Shown: in pieces, positions 1 through 5,682 of the stretch
Layout: each line of letters begins with the position of its first letter
Position numbering within the stretch: the first letter of the stretch is position 1
From: an uncultured Ruminococcus sp.
GTDB lineage: Bacteria; Bacillota; Clostridia; Oscillospirales; CAG-272
NCBI GenBank assembly: GCA_902803255.1
Contig: CADCPG010000241.1
Coordinates: forward strand, 1 to 5,872
DNA length: 5,872 bases
Direction: 5' to 3'
Translations under genes and position numbers: made by a program
The notes under the pieces: generated by a model
What the model saw: only the letters and a program-made list of their open reading frames with translations
Told to the model about the DNA's origin: nothing
The model's database searches: none

Positions 1-929
1 GACTCCCGAAGCTCCCGGCAGACGATCCTGCCGCGCCCCTCCATCCGCATCGCGGAGCAGAAGCTCTTCGATCCCGGCGCAGCGCAGACGTCGAGCAGCG
101 ACTCGCCGGGCATGGCGCCCAGCACCTCGCAGCAGATCTGCGACGCCGTATCCTGGACGAACGCGATGCCCTCGCCGATGACAGACGGAAGGCCGGAGCC
201 TGCGGCGAGCTTCACGCCGCGCGGCGTGATGTCGGGAACGGCTTCGACGCCCGCGTCCGCGAGTTTCCTTATGAGTTCCTCCCTGCCGCATCTGAGCGTG
301 TTGACGCAAAGTGTCAGCGCACCGCTCCCGAATGAGGCGGCAAGTATCTTTTCTGCTTTTTCTGGCCCGAAGGCGCCGGCGAGCCTGCGGCAGAGCGGCC
401 GTCCGGCCGAATACACGACCGACAGATATCCGGCGAATCTCTTTTCGAAGCCGGAGTCATCATCCCGCGGCCTGTCCGGAAGCGGGATGCCGCCTTCGGC
501 CGAACGCCGCGCGAATTCGCGCAGCAGAGCGTTCGCGAAGGCCTTTTTTCCTCTGTCAGCCCCCGGGAGGCCGTCCAGCAGCTTCACCGTCTCGTTGACG
601 GCAGCGTGGGCGGGTATCCCGTCCATATACGCCAGCTGGTACATCCCCATGCGGATGACGTTCCTCACCTTCCCGTCGATGCTGCCGTCCGGCCTCGACG
701 AAAGGCACGATATGAAGTAGTCGAGCGTCAGGCGCCGCTCGGTGACGCCGAGCACCAGCGCCGAAGTCAGGGCCCTGTCCTTTTCGTCCGCCGCTGTCCT
801 CCCGAACTCCGAAGCGAGCAGGATGTTGGAATACCCCGCTCCGCTCTCGATCCGTTCGAGGATCCGCAGCGCCGCGCTCCGGGGATCTGACGGCCTTACG
901 CGGGAGGGCTGAGGGGCCTTCCGGTTCAT
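1..929 (-). CDS. rsmB: 16S rRNA (cytosine-C5) methyltransferase RsmB (Sun/Fmu), N-terminal 309 codons, cut by window edge
   Basis: RsmB methylates C967 (E. coli numbering) of 16S rRNA using S-adenosylmethionine, in the cytosol. I translated this frame by hand from the ATG at 929. Residues about 16-145 resemble the NusB-like RNA-binding domain, including VIRMGMYQLAYMDGIPAHAAVNETV at roughly 91-115 and the FANALLREF helix at 131-139. The methyltransferase domain begins near residue 170. It shows QDTASQ (259-264) and SAM-binding motif I as DVCAAPGSKS (280-289), where the family usually has APGGKT. The family is about 430-450 residues, so roughly 130 C-terminal residues lie outside the window, including the two catalytic cysteine motifs (PC and TC). 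The gene starts inside the fmt stop (ATGA overlap), so it is probably translationally coupled to fmt. An AAGGAG lies about 13 nt upstream of the ATG, rather far for a ribosome site. The assignment is secure; the only alternative is a closely related NOL1/NOP2/Sun methyltransferase. Confidence 0.93.
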   Translation of the reverse strand, partial: MNRKAPQPSRVRPSDPRSAALRILERIESGAGYSNILLASEFGRTAADEKDRALTSALVLGVTERRLTLDYFISCLSSRPDGSIDGKVRNVIRMGMYQLAYMDGIPAHAAVNETVKLLDGLPGADRGKKAFANALLREFARRSAEGGIPLPDRPRDDDSGFEKRFAGYLSVVYSAGRPLCRRLAGAFGPEKAEKILAASFGSGALTLCVNTLRCGREELIRKLADAGVEAVPDITPRGVKLAAGSGLPSVIGEGIAFVQDTASQICCEVLGAMPGESLLDVCAAPGSKSFCSAMRMEGRGRIVCRELRE

Positions 930-1873
930 CGTCCGAGGACGTCTCCTTCGGAAACGCCTCTGCCGCGCACGAAGTCCGCGGCGCTCATGCATCCCCTTCC
1001 CTCGGGAATGACGGACAGGAGCCGGAGACGGCCGTTTCCGCCGGCTCCGCAGGCCACCGTGATCCCGTCTCCGCCGGCTCTGACCGCGGTGCCCGGCTTC
1101 ACGGGCTCCCCGTCTCCGGCGACCGCGGACGACACCACCTTAAGCAGCTTCCCGCGGGCTGAGGTCCTCGCGAGCGGCGACGGCGACAGACCCCTGATGA
1201 GGTCGTGCAGCTTCTGCGCCGGAAGGCTGAAATCCATGACGCAGTCCTCTTTGACGATCTTTGCCGCGTATGTCGGCGCGATGTCCGACTCCGACTGCGG
1301 AGTCCGTTTCAGCGTGCCCGCCTTCAGCGCCTCGAGCGTCTCGATGACGACCATCGCTCCTGCCTCCGCCATCCTCGCGCAGAGGCTGCCGAAGTCCTCG
1401 TCGGGCCCGATCCCGACCTCGTGCCGGATGAGCATGTCACCGGTGTCGAGGCCGTCGTCCATGAGCATCGACGTTATGCCCGTAGTCCGCCTGCCGTCGA
1501 TCAGCGCGCGCTGGATCGGCGCGGCGCCGCGGTACTCCGGCAGCAGCGAACCGTGTATGTTTATGCACCCGTATTTCGGATACGCGATGATCCCGTGCGG
1601 CAGTATCTTTCCGTATGCCGAGACCACAACGAGTTCGGGGGCGAGCTCTTCGATCACCGGCTGGAAGCTGCCGTCGCGGAGCGTCGCCGGCTGGTATACC
1701 GGGATGCCTCGCGCCTCGGCGTAGACCTTTACCGGCGGTGGCGTCATGCGGTGGCCCCTTCCACTCGGCTTGTCGGTCTGAGTCACGACCGCTGCGATCT
1801 CCTCCCCGCTCGCGTAGAGCGCTCTGAGCGGCTCGACGGCGAATTCGGGGGTTCCCATGTAGATGATCCTCAT
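926..1873 (-). CDS. fmt: Methionyl-tRNA formyltransferase
   Basis: Fmt transfers the formyl group of 10-formyl-tetrahydrofolate to methionine on initiator tRNA, which allows bacterial translation initiation. The protein is 315 residues, the usual length. It opens with MRIIYMGTPEFAV, the typical family N-terminus. It has the QTDKPSGRG loop (32-40) and the folate-site block NIHGSLLPEYRGAAPIQ (105-121) with catalytic-type Asn105 and His107. The motif DDGLDTGD (139-146) supplies the catalytic Asp143. The C-terminal tRNA-binding OB-fold domain starts near 210, with GLSPSPLARTSARGKLLKV at about 228-246; its usual aromatic residue after the SPxP element is not present. The frame is open upstream for 64 more codons, but those lie within def and lack family similarity, so the start at 1873 is chosen. 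That ATG overlaps the def stop (ATGA), and the fmt stop overlaps the rsmB start in the same way. No strong independent ribosome site is visible, which fits coupling to def. Def and Fmt act at opposite ends of the formylmethionine cycle. Confidence 0.97.
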   Translation of the reverse strand: MRIIYMGTPEFAVEPLRALYASGEEIAAVVTQTDKPSGRGHRMTPPPVKVYAEARGIPVYQPATLRDGSFQPVIEELAPELVVVSAYGKILPHGIIAYPKYGCINIHGSLLPEYRGAAPIQRALIDGRRTTGITSMLMDDGLDTGDMLIRHEVGIGPDEDFGSLCARMAEAGAMVVIETLEALKAGTLKRTPQSESDIAPTYAAKIVKEDCVMDFSLPAQKLHDLIRGLSPSPLARTSARGKLLKVVSSAVAGDGEPVKPGTAVRAGGDGITVACGAGGNGRLRLLSVIPEGRGCMSAADFVRGRGVSEGDVLGR

Positions 1874-2328
1874 GCCTTTTCGTTCATGTATTCGGCGCGG
1901 TCGGGGTAGAGGATCCCGTCGAGATGGTCTATCTCGTGGCAGAAGGCGCGCGCGAGCAGTCCCTCGCCCTCGATCTCGACCTCTTTGCCGTCGGTGCCGA
2001 GCGCCCTGACTTTGACCTTCATCGGGCGCCTGACGCATCCCGATTCGCCGGGCAGCGACAGACATCCCTCGTCGCCCACCTGCTCGCCCGACGATTCCGT
2101 GATCTCGGGATTAATGAGCATATAGGTCTGCCCCGGCTCGGTCTCGACGACTATCACGCGTCTGAGCACGCCGACCTGGGGTCCGGCGAGGCCGACTCCG
2201 TCGGCGTCGCGCATCGTCTCCAGCATGTCAGCGAGGAGCTGCTTTATCCTCGGCGTTATTTTATCCACCGGCCTGCAGACCTTGCGCAGCACCGGATCGT
2301 TTCCGGTCACTATCTTTCTTTTTGCCAT
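1870..2328 (-). CDS. def: Peptide deformylase
   Basis: Def removes the N-formyl group from nascent polypeptides at the ribosome exit using a catalytic metal ion, normally Fe2+. The protein is 152 residues, the usual bacterial length. All three family motifs are visible. Motif 1 is GVGLAGPQVG (44-53), with Gln51 of the active site; the second alanine of the usual GLAAPQ is glycine here. Motif 2 is EGCLSLP (87-93), with metal ligand Cys89. Motif 3 is HEIDHLDG (131-138), with metal ligands His131 and His135 and catalytic Glu132. The N-terminus MAKRKIVTGNDPVLRKVCRPV is typical and places the start at 2328. Frame readings extending further upstream are antisense-like or shifted readings of priA. 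A 44-bp gap separates it from priA. An AGGTGA sits only about 2 nt before the ATG, too close to be an ideal ribosome site, with AGGG a little further up. Its stop overlaps the fmt start by 4 bp. Confidence 0.97.
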   Translation of the reverse strand: MAKRKIVTGNDPVLRKVCRPVDKITPRIKQLLADMLETMRDADGVGLAGPQVGVLRRVIVVETEPGQTYMLINPEITESSGEQVGDEGCLSLPGESGCVRRPMKVKVRALGTDGKEVEIEGEGLLARAFCHEIDHLDGILYPDRAEYMNEKA

Positions 2329-2372
2329 TTCACCTGTTTTCCCTGTGTCGTGTTTTGAATGAGTGTCCGCGG

Positions 2373-4694
2373 TCAGAGCGACGTCGGCCCGAAATCCACC
2401 GTCAACTGAGTCGACGAGGTCCCGGGAAGCGTCCTGAAGCCGGCGAGTATGCCGGCGAAATACGCCCTTGTCGCGGAATTCAGCCTGCATTTTATGACAA
2501 AACGCATTCTGTATCTGTTTTCCACCCGGTAGACCGGCGCCTCGAAGGGCCCGAATATCAGTATCGGCTGGCTTCTGTACGCCTCGCTTCCCGCGCTCTC
2601 GCGCAGCAGGCCGTACAGTTTCGACGTGCTGTCCGCGACGTTCTTTTCGTTCTCCGAAGTCAGCGTCAGCAGCGCGATGTCGCAGAAAGGCGGGAAAGCC
2701 AGGCTGCGGCGCAGCTTTATCTCGCCCGCGTACATCGATTCGTAGTCCTGACGGCCGGCCAGACGGATGATCTCGCTGTCGGGATTGTTCGTCTGGATGA
2801 CGGCCTCTCCGGGTCTGTCGCGCCTGCCCGCACGGCCTATCACCTGCGTCAGCAGCGCGAAGGTGCGCTCGGCGGCACGGTAGTCGTCGTAATAGAGCGA
2901 GACGTCGGCGAGGAGCACCCCGACGAGGGTGACGTCGGGGAAGTCGTGACCCTTCGTGACCATCTGCGTGCCGAGAAGGATGTCGGCCTCGTGGCGCCTG
3001 AACCTGCCGAGCATCTCGTCGTAGGCGTCGCGGCCCGACGTCGAGTCGGCGTCCATACGGAGGACTCTCGCCCCCGGTACGAGCGACGACAGTTCCTCCT
3101 CGACCTTCTGGGTGCCGTATCCGATCCTGATCATCGGTCCCGCGCCGCATTCGGGGCATTTTTCGGGGACGGGAAGCCGCAGACCGCACCAGTGGCAGAC
3201 CATGACGCCGGTCCCGCCTCCGCGGGTCACATGGTATGTCATCGAGACGCTGCAGCGCGGGCATTCGAAGGCCTTGCCGCAGGACGCGCAGGAGATGTAG
3301 TTGTTATAGCCCCTGCGGTTGAGGAAGAGCACCGACTGCTCGCCTCTCGCGTACGTCTCCTTCAGCTTCCCCGCCAGCAGCGAGCCGATCGGGTTCGCGC
3401 TGCCGCCGGCCGCCTCGCGGCGCATATCGGCGACGGTCACCGACGGGAGGACGGAGTTCCCGTACCGGTTTTTCAGCATCAGGAGCTCGTATTTGCCCTC
3501 TTCGGCGCGGTATCTGCTCTCGAGCGACGGCGTCGCGGACGCGAGGAGCATCAGCGCCCCCGACTCCGCGCACCTGAATCTGGCTATGTCGCGCGCGTGA
3601 TATCGCGGCGACGAATCGGACTTGTATGTGTGTTCCTGCTCTTCGTCGATAATGATGAGCCCCGGGTCGGAAAGCGGTGCGAAGACAGCCGATCTTGTCC
3701 CGATGACGAGGTCGGCCTCCCCGCTGCGGATCCGCAGATAGGCCTCGGCGCGCTCGCCGGCCGAAAGGCCGGAATGAGTGACGGCCACCCTGTCGCCGTA
3801 GCGCGAGCAGAAGATGGCGAGCGTCTGGGGCGTCAGCGCGATCTCGGGAAGCAGGAGGATGACGCCTCTGCCCGATTCGAGCGTGCTGTCGATCAGACGC
3901 AGCATCACGCAGGTCTTGCCGCTTCCGGTGACCCCCTCGAGCAGCGCGGCGTGGGGCTTCCTGTCCGAAGCAAGCAGGACGAGTCTGTCGTAGGCAGCCT
4001 GCTGTTCGCCGTTCAGGACTATCTTTTCCACTCCGGAGTGGATCTTTTTCCCGCCCGGGAGCCGTACGGCGGGGGCGCTCTTTCTGTCCTCGCGAACGAT
4101 GAGCCCCTTCCCGGCGAGAGCCCGCAGGTTCTCGCCGGTCACTCTGCCGTCCCGGCAGAGTGACGCCCGGCTGACGGCCGCCCCTCCGGCGGCCAGCAGC
4201 GCTTCCAGCGCCGCACGCTGCCCCGGCGAGCCGATCCCGCTCCCGCGCTTTGCGCCCGGCGCCCTGCGGGCGCCGGACAGTATCTCCTCAAGCTCGCCGG
4301 GCGGCACAGCCGGGCGGAAGTACGCTTCCGTCTTTCCGGCATATCCCTTCAGCACCGCCGACGGGATCATCGCTCCCGCAGCGTCTCCCGTCGAGCAGAG
4401 CGTCCTCGAGCGGAGGAATTCCAGCACCCGGAGCTGGCCTTCCGAAAAAGCGGCCTCCTCCGGGCACGCGGACAGCACCGTCTTGATGCCCTCCGCCGCG
4501 CAGGCGGGGACATCGGATATCCTCTCTACGATGCCGGTGCAGCCGCTTCTGCCTCTGAGCGGTACACGCACGAAACTCCCTCTCCGCACAGTCTCCGAAA
4601 GCTCCGGAGGCAGAGCGTAGTCGTATTCGCGGTCCGCCGTCTGCGGCAGGTCAAGCAGCCGTACGCCGGCGTATCTGATCCCGCTGCCGCTCAC
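2373..4694 (-). CDS. priA: Primosomal protein N' (PriA), replication-restart 3'-5' helicase
   Basis: PriA recognises abandoned replication forks, unwinds the lagging arm and loads the primosome so that the replicative helicase can be reinstalled. The protein is 773 residues, within the family range. The N-terminal 3'-DNA-binding domain covers about 1-105 (VRLLDLPQTADREYDYALP at 11-29), followed by a winged-helix region to about 205. Helicase motifs: Walker A GVTGSGKT (254-261), LLPEIALTPQ (281-290), THSGLSAGER (306-315), GTRSAVFAP (332-340) and motif II DEEQ (350-353) followed by EHTYKSDSSPRYHARD. A SATPS motif follows at 386-390. Eight cysteines form the two-zinc PriA module: 469/472, 478/481, 500/503 and 513/516. 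The second RecA lobe has GTQMVTKGHDFPDVTLVGVL (575-594) and IGRAGR (619-624). The C-terminal domain runs from about 660. Motif II ends in Gln where the well-known PriA proteins have His. The GTG start is 19 bp after the rpoZ stop and has a good ribosome site. Confidence 0.97.
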   Translation of the reverse strand: MSGSGIRYAGVRLLDLPQTADREYDYALPPELSETVRRGSFVRVPLRGRSGCTGIVERISDVPACAAEGIKTVLSACPEEAAFSEGQLRVLEFLRSRTLCSTGDAAGAMIPSAVLKGYAGKTEAYFRPAVPPGELEEILSGARRAPGAKRGSGIGSPGQRAALEALLAAGGAAVSRASLCRDGRVTGENLRALAGKGLIVREDRKSAPAVRLPGGKKIHSGVEKIVLNGEQQAAYDRLVLLASDRKPHAALLEGVTGSGKTCVMLRLIDSTLESGRGVILLLPEIALTPQTLAIFCSRYGDRVAVTHSGLSAGERAEAYLRIRSGEADLVIGTRSAVFAPLSDPGLIIIDEEQEHTYKSDSSPRYHARDIARFRCAESGALMLLASATPSLESRYRAEEGKYELLMLKNRYGNSVLPSVTVADMRREAAGGSANPIGSLLAGKLKETYARGEQSVLFLNRRGYNNYISCASCGKAFECPRCSVSMTYHVTRGGGTGVMVCHWCGLRLPVPEKCPECGAGPMIRIGYGTQKVEEELSSLVPGARVLRMDADSTSGRDAYDEMLGRFRRHEADILLGTQMVTKGHDFPDVTLVGVLLADVSLYYDDYRAAERTFALLTQVIGRAGRRDRPGEAVIQTNNPDSEIIRLAGRQDYESMYAGEIKLRRSLAFPPFCDIALLTLTSENEKNVADSTSKLYGLLRESAGSEAYRSQPILIFGPFEAPVYRVENRYRMRFVIKCRLNSATRAYFAGILAGFRTLPGTSSTQLTVDFGPTSL

Positions 4695-4699
4695 TTGTG

Positions 4700-4706
4700 C
4701 TCTTCC
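4700..4706 (-). promoter_or_regulatory. Ribosome binding site supporting the GTG start of priA
   Basis: On the minus strand GGAAGAG is followed by a 5-nt spacer (CACAA) and then GTG at 4694. It lies in the 19-bp gap between rpoZ and priA. The spacing is right for this GTG, and the family N-terminal motif begins only about ten residues in, so this non-ATG codon is the best start. Confidence 0.7.
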
Positions 4707-4713
4707 GTGACGA

Positions 4714-5058
4714 TTACTTCGCGACGGACGGTTCGGCGGCCACTCTGGAATCCCAGTCCGCCTTCGTCTCGCTGTCGGTGCTGATGCCGGTCTCCGACTT
4801 GTCGACGATCACGTATTCGCCGTCCTCGATCCGGTCGATCGCCAGCTTGACGGCCTTGACGTCGCGGTATTCCCTGTTCACGATCGCTTCGGCGTTGGCT
4901 CTGTCGATCTCCTTGTTTCCGGTGGAGATCTTGTCGGCCTCGTGGCGCTGTGCGATGTACTCGTCGGTGATCATGCGCGCGCACTTCGACGCCGCTATCG
5001 CCAGCTGGTACCTGTTGAATTTTCCTTTGGTGAGACTGTTGATCGTTGGGTAAATCAT
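4714..5058 (-). CDS. rpoZ: DNA-directed RNA polymerase subunit omega
   Basis: Omega is the small RNA polymerase subunit that wraps the C-terminus of beta' and aids assembly and stability. The product is 114 residues, slightly longer than the usual 65-95. The N-terminus MIYPTINSLTKGKFNRYQLAIAASKCARMI (1-30) matches the conserved omega start (YP-I plus a RY-L-AAxKxAR helix). VKAVKLAIDRIEDGEY (67-82) matches the second conserved helix (KPVxIALEEI-G). Residues 33-66 form a longer linker than usual (contains NAEAIVNREY), and the tail after about 85 is acidic and probably disordered. The start at 5058 agrees with family N-termini. Upstream on the minus strand there is an A-rich stretch with AGGAAAGG 14 nt and AAGAAG 7 nt before the ATG. 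It lies between remA and priA, its expected neighbourhood, but without gmk before it or coaBC after it. The sequence is divergent, so this call relies partly on gene order. Confidence 0.9.
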   Translation of the reverse strand: MIYPTINSLTKGKFNRYQLAIAASKCARMITDEYIAQRHEADKISTGNKEIDRANAEAIVNREYRDVKAVKLAIDRIEDGEYVIVDKSETGISTDSETKADWDSRVAAEPSVAK

Positions 5059-5196
5059 TTTTATGCTTCTTGCCTTTCCTGGTGTGTTTTTTCTTTTTGT
5101 CTGCCTCAGGCTGCCGCGGACTTCCTTCGGCCGCCCTGTGCTTCCTCCGGCTGCCCCGGGTTTCCTCTTGATGCATCCGGCTGCCGCCTGCTGTTC
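5059..5196. repeat. remA-rpoZ spacer with imperfect 20-nt tandem repeats
   Basis: This 138-bp spacer occupies the place where gmk usually sits. Plus-strand blocks 5111-5130, 5131-5150 and 5151-5170 align as imperfect 20-nt units (pattern CTGCC...CTTCCTCCGG; neighbouring units agree at about 14 of 20 positions). A further partial unit starts at 5181 after a 10-nt insertion. The core CCGGCTGCC occurs at 5148-5155 and 5178-5185, with a variant at 5109-5115. On the transcribed (minus) strand the segment is purine-rich and ends A-rich before rpoZ. I see no terminator and no promoter. It has no stop codon in the frame joining remA to rpoZ (46 codons), but nothing suggests it is translated. Confidence 0.55.
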
Positions 5197-5544
5197 TTAT
5201 TCTTTTTCTTTCTTCTTCGGGGGCGCTGTCTCCCGGCGCGACGCCCTCGGCGGCCTTTCCGCCTCCGGCTGCGCCGCGGCCTCCGTATCGACGTCCCGCT
5301 CCTTCAGGTCCTCGGCGCCGAACCTGGGCGCCAGAGTCTCGACCTGGAGCGCGGACAGGATCACATGCTCGGAATCGGTCACGATGACCGAGCGCGTCCG
5401 CCTGCCCGACGAAACGTCGATCAGCCTGCCCTGTTCCTTCGCGTCCTGAACGAGGCGCTTGACCGGCGCCGAATCTGGGCTTGCGACGAGCACCACTCTG
5501 TCGGCAGCGATCACATTTCCGTAGCCTATGCTCACAAATTTCAT
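5197..5544 (-). CDS. remA: RemA/DUF370 family extracellular-matrix regulator, with a charged C-terminal tail
   Basis: RemA is a small DNA-binding protein first characterised in Bacillus subtilis, where it activates biofilm matrix and osmoprotection genes. The core is strongly conserved here: SIGYGN (5-10), ASPDSAPVKRLVQDAKEQG (21-39), LIDVSSGRRTR (41-51) and VTDSEHVILSALQVETLAPRF (55-75). The GRRTR arginines correspond to the basic patch implicated in DNA binding in the family. The product is 115 residues against about 85-95 for typical RemA. Residues from about 78 to the end form an extra low-complexity tail rich in Glu, Arg, Pro, Ala and Lys, ending KKKEKE, probably disordered. The start at 5544 matches the family N-terminus. 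Its ribosome site is weak: GGACGG lies 5 nt before the ATG and AAAGGA lies 15 nt before it. It is the first gene after the promoter at 5654-5682. What this copy regulates cannot be read from the window. Confidence 0.94.
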   Translation of the reverse strand: MKFVSIGYGNVIAADRVVLVASPDSAPVKRLVQDAKEQGRLIDVSSGRRTRSVIVTDSEHVILSALQVETLAPRFGAEDLKERDVDTEAAAQPEAERPPRASRRETAPPKKKEKE

Positions 5545-5647
5545 TTTTTCCGTCCGCTGTCCTTTGTTTTTTTCGCGTTTGCCCCGCCGTTGCGCGTACG
5601 CACGTGCGCACGTGCGCGCAAAAGGCGCGGGCCCCTATTTTGATAGA
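5545..5647 (-). promoter_or_regulatory. mRNA leader of the remA operon, containing a long GC hairpin (5581-5632)
   Basis: Transcription from the promoter at 5654-5682 should begin near 5647, giving a leader of about 100 nt. By hand pairing on the minus strand, 5632-5624 pairs with 5588-5581 as eight G-C pairs with one bulged G at 5628. A 3x2 internal loop (UUU against AC) follows. Then 5620-5608 pairs with 5603-5591, including two G-U pairs and one mismatch, closed by a four-base loop at 5604-5607. After the hairpin comes an A-rich stretch (5580-5562) leading to the weak remA ribosome site. There is no U-run after the hairpin on this strand, so it is not an intrinsic terminator. It matches no riboswitch class I recognise. 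A role in mRNA stability or translation control is inference only. Confidence 0.6.
5591..5620. repeat. 30-bp perfect alternating purine-pyrimidine tract (Z-DNA type)
   Basis: Every one of the 30 bases alternates pyrimidine/purine without a break, and the alternation stops exactly at both ends (TT at 5590-5591, AA at 5620-5621). It contains the tandem octamer CGCACGTG twice (5599-5606 and 5607-5614) and two CACGTG palindromes. A perfect 18-bp palindrome is centred between 5607 and 5608 (5599-5616). Such GC-alternating tracts can adopt left-handed Z-DNA under negative supercoiling. It lies about 35 bp downstream of the promoter, inside the leader hairpin. Confidence 0.85.
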
Positions 5648-5653
5648 TATAAT

Positions 5654-5682
5654 ATTATACTACTTTCCGCCCCTTTTGTCAA
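5654..5682 (-). promoter_or_regulatory. Consensus sigma-A/sigma-70 promoter for the remA-rpoZ-priA-def-fmt-rsmB operon
   Basis: On the minus strand a perfect -35 box TTGACA (5682-5677) is followed by exactly 17 bp and a perfect -10 box TATAAT (5659-5654). A start site is expected near 5647, about 100 bp before the remA ATG. The -10 lies in a 12-bp palindrome TATAATATTATA (5648-5659), so a TATAAT also reads on the plus strand, but no -35 accompanies it there. The local AT-rich island in otherwise GC-rich DNA supports a real promoter. All genes downstream are co-directional with short gaps or overlaps and no visible terminator, so it can drive the whole cluster. Confidence 0.92.

Noticed and set aside
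112..720. 202-codon plus-strand frame opposite rsmB
   Set aside because: It is antisense to a well-supported rsmB, is Ser/Pro/Ala-rich and has no recognisable motif.
1874..2065. Upstream extension of fmt by 64 codons
   Set aside because: It is a shifted reading through def; the conserved MRIIYMGTPEF start at 1873 fits the family and the ATGA junction.
2329..3264. Upstream in-frame extension of def to 464 codons
   Set aside because: The extension is an Arg/Pro-rich shifted reading of priA. The family N-terminus begins at 2328 and gives the normal length.
2322..4163. 613-codon open frame on the plus strand opposite priA
   Set aside because: It lies entirely antisense to a fully motif-supported priA (and the def start). 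Its Arg/Ala/Gly-rich composition is typical of the mirror frame of GC-rich genes, and it resembles no family.
4691..5611. 306-codon minus-strand frame across remA, the spacer and rpoZ
   Set aside because: It overlaps two recognised genes in another frame and is a low-complexity Arg/Gln/Gly-rich shadow.
5581..5640. Leader hairpin as an intrinsic terminator
   Set aside because: On the minus strand it is followed by A-rich sequence, not U. Read on the plus strand only a weak CTATTTT follows, and the G-U pairs become mismatches.
5648..5653. Plus-strand TATAAT as a divergent promoter
   Set aside because: No -35-like hexamer occurs 16-18 bp upstream; the region there is GC-only. The hexamer follows from the palindromic -10 of the minus-strand promoter.
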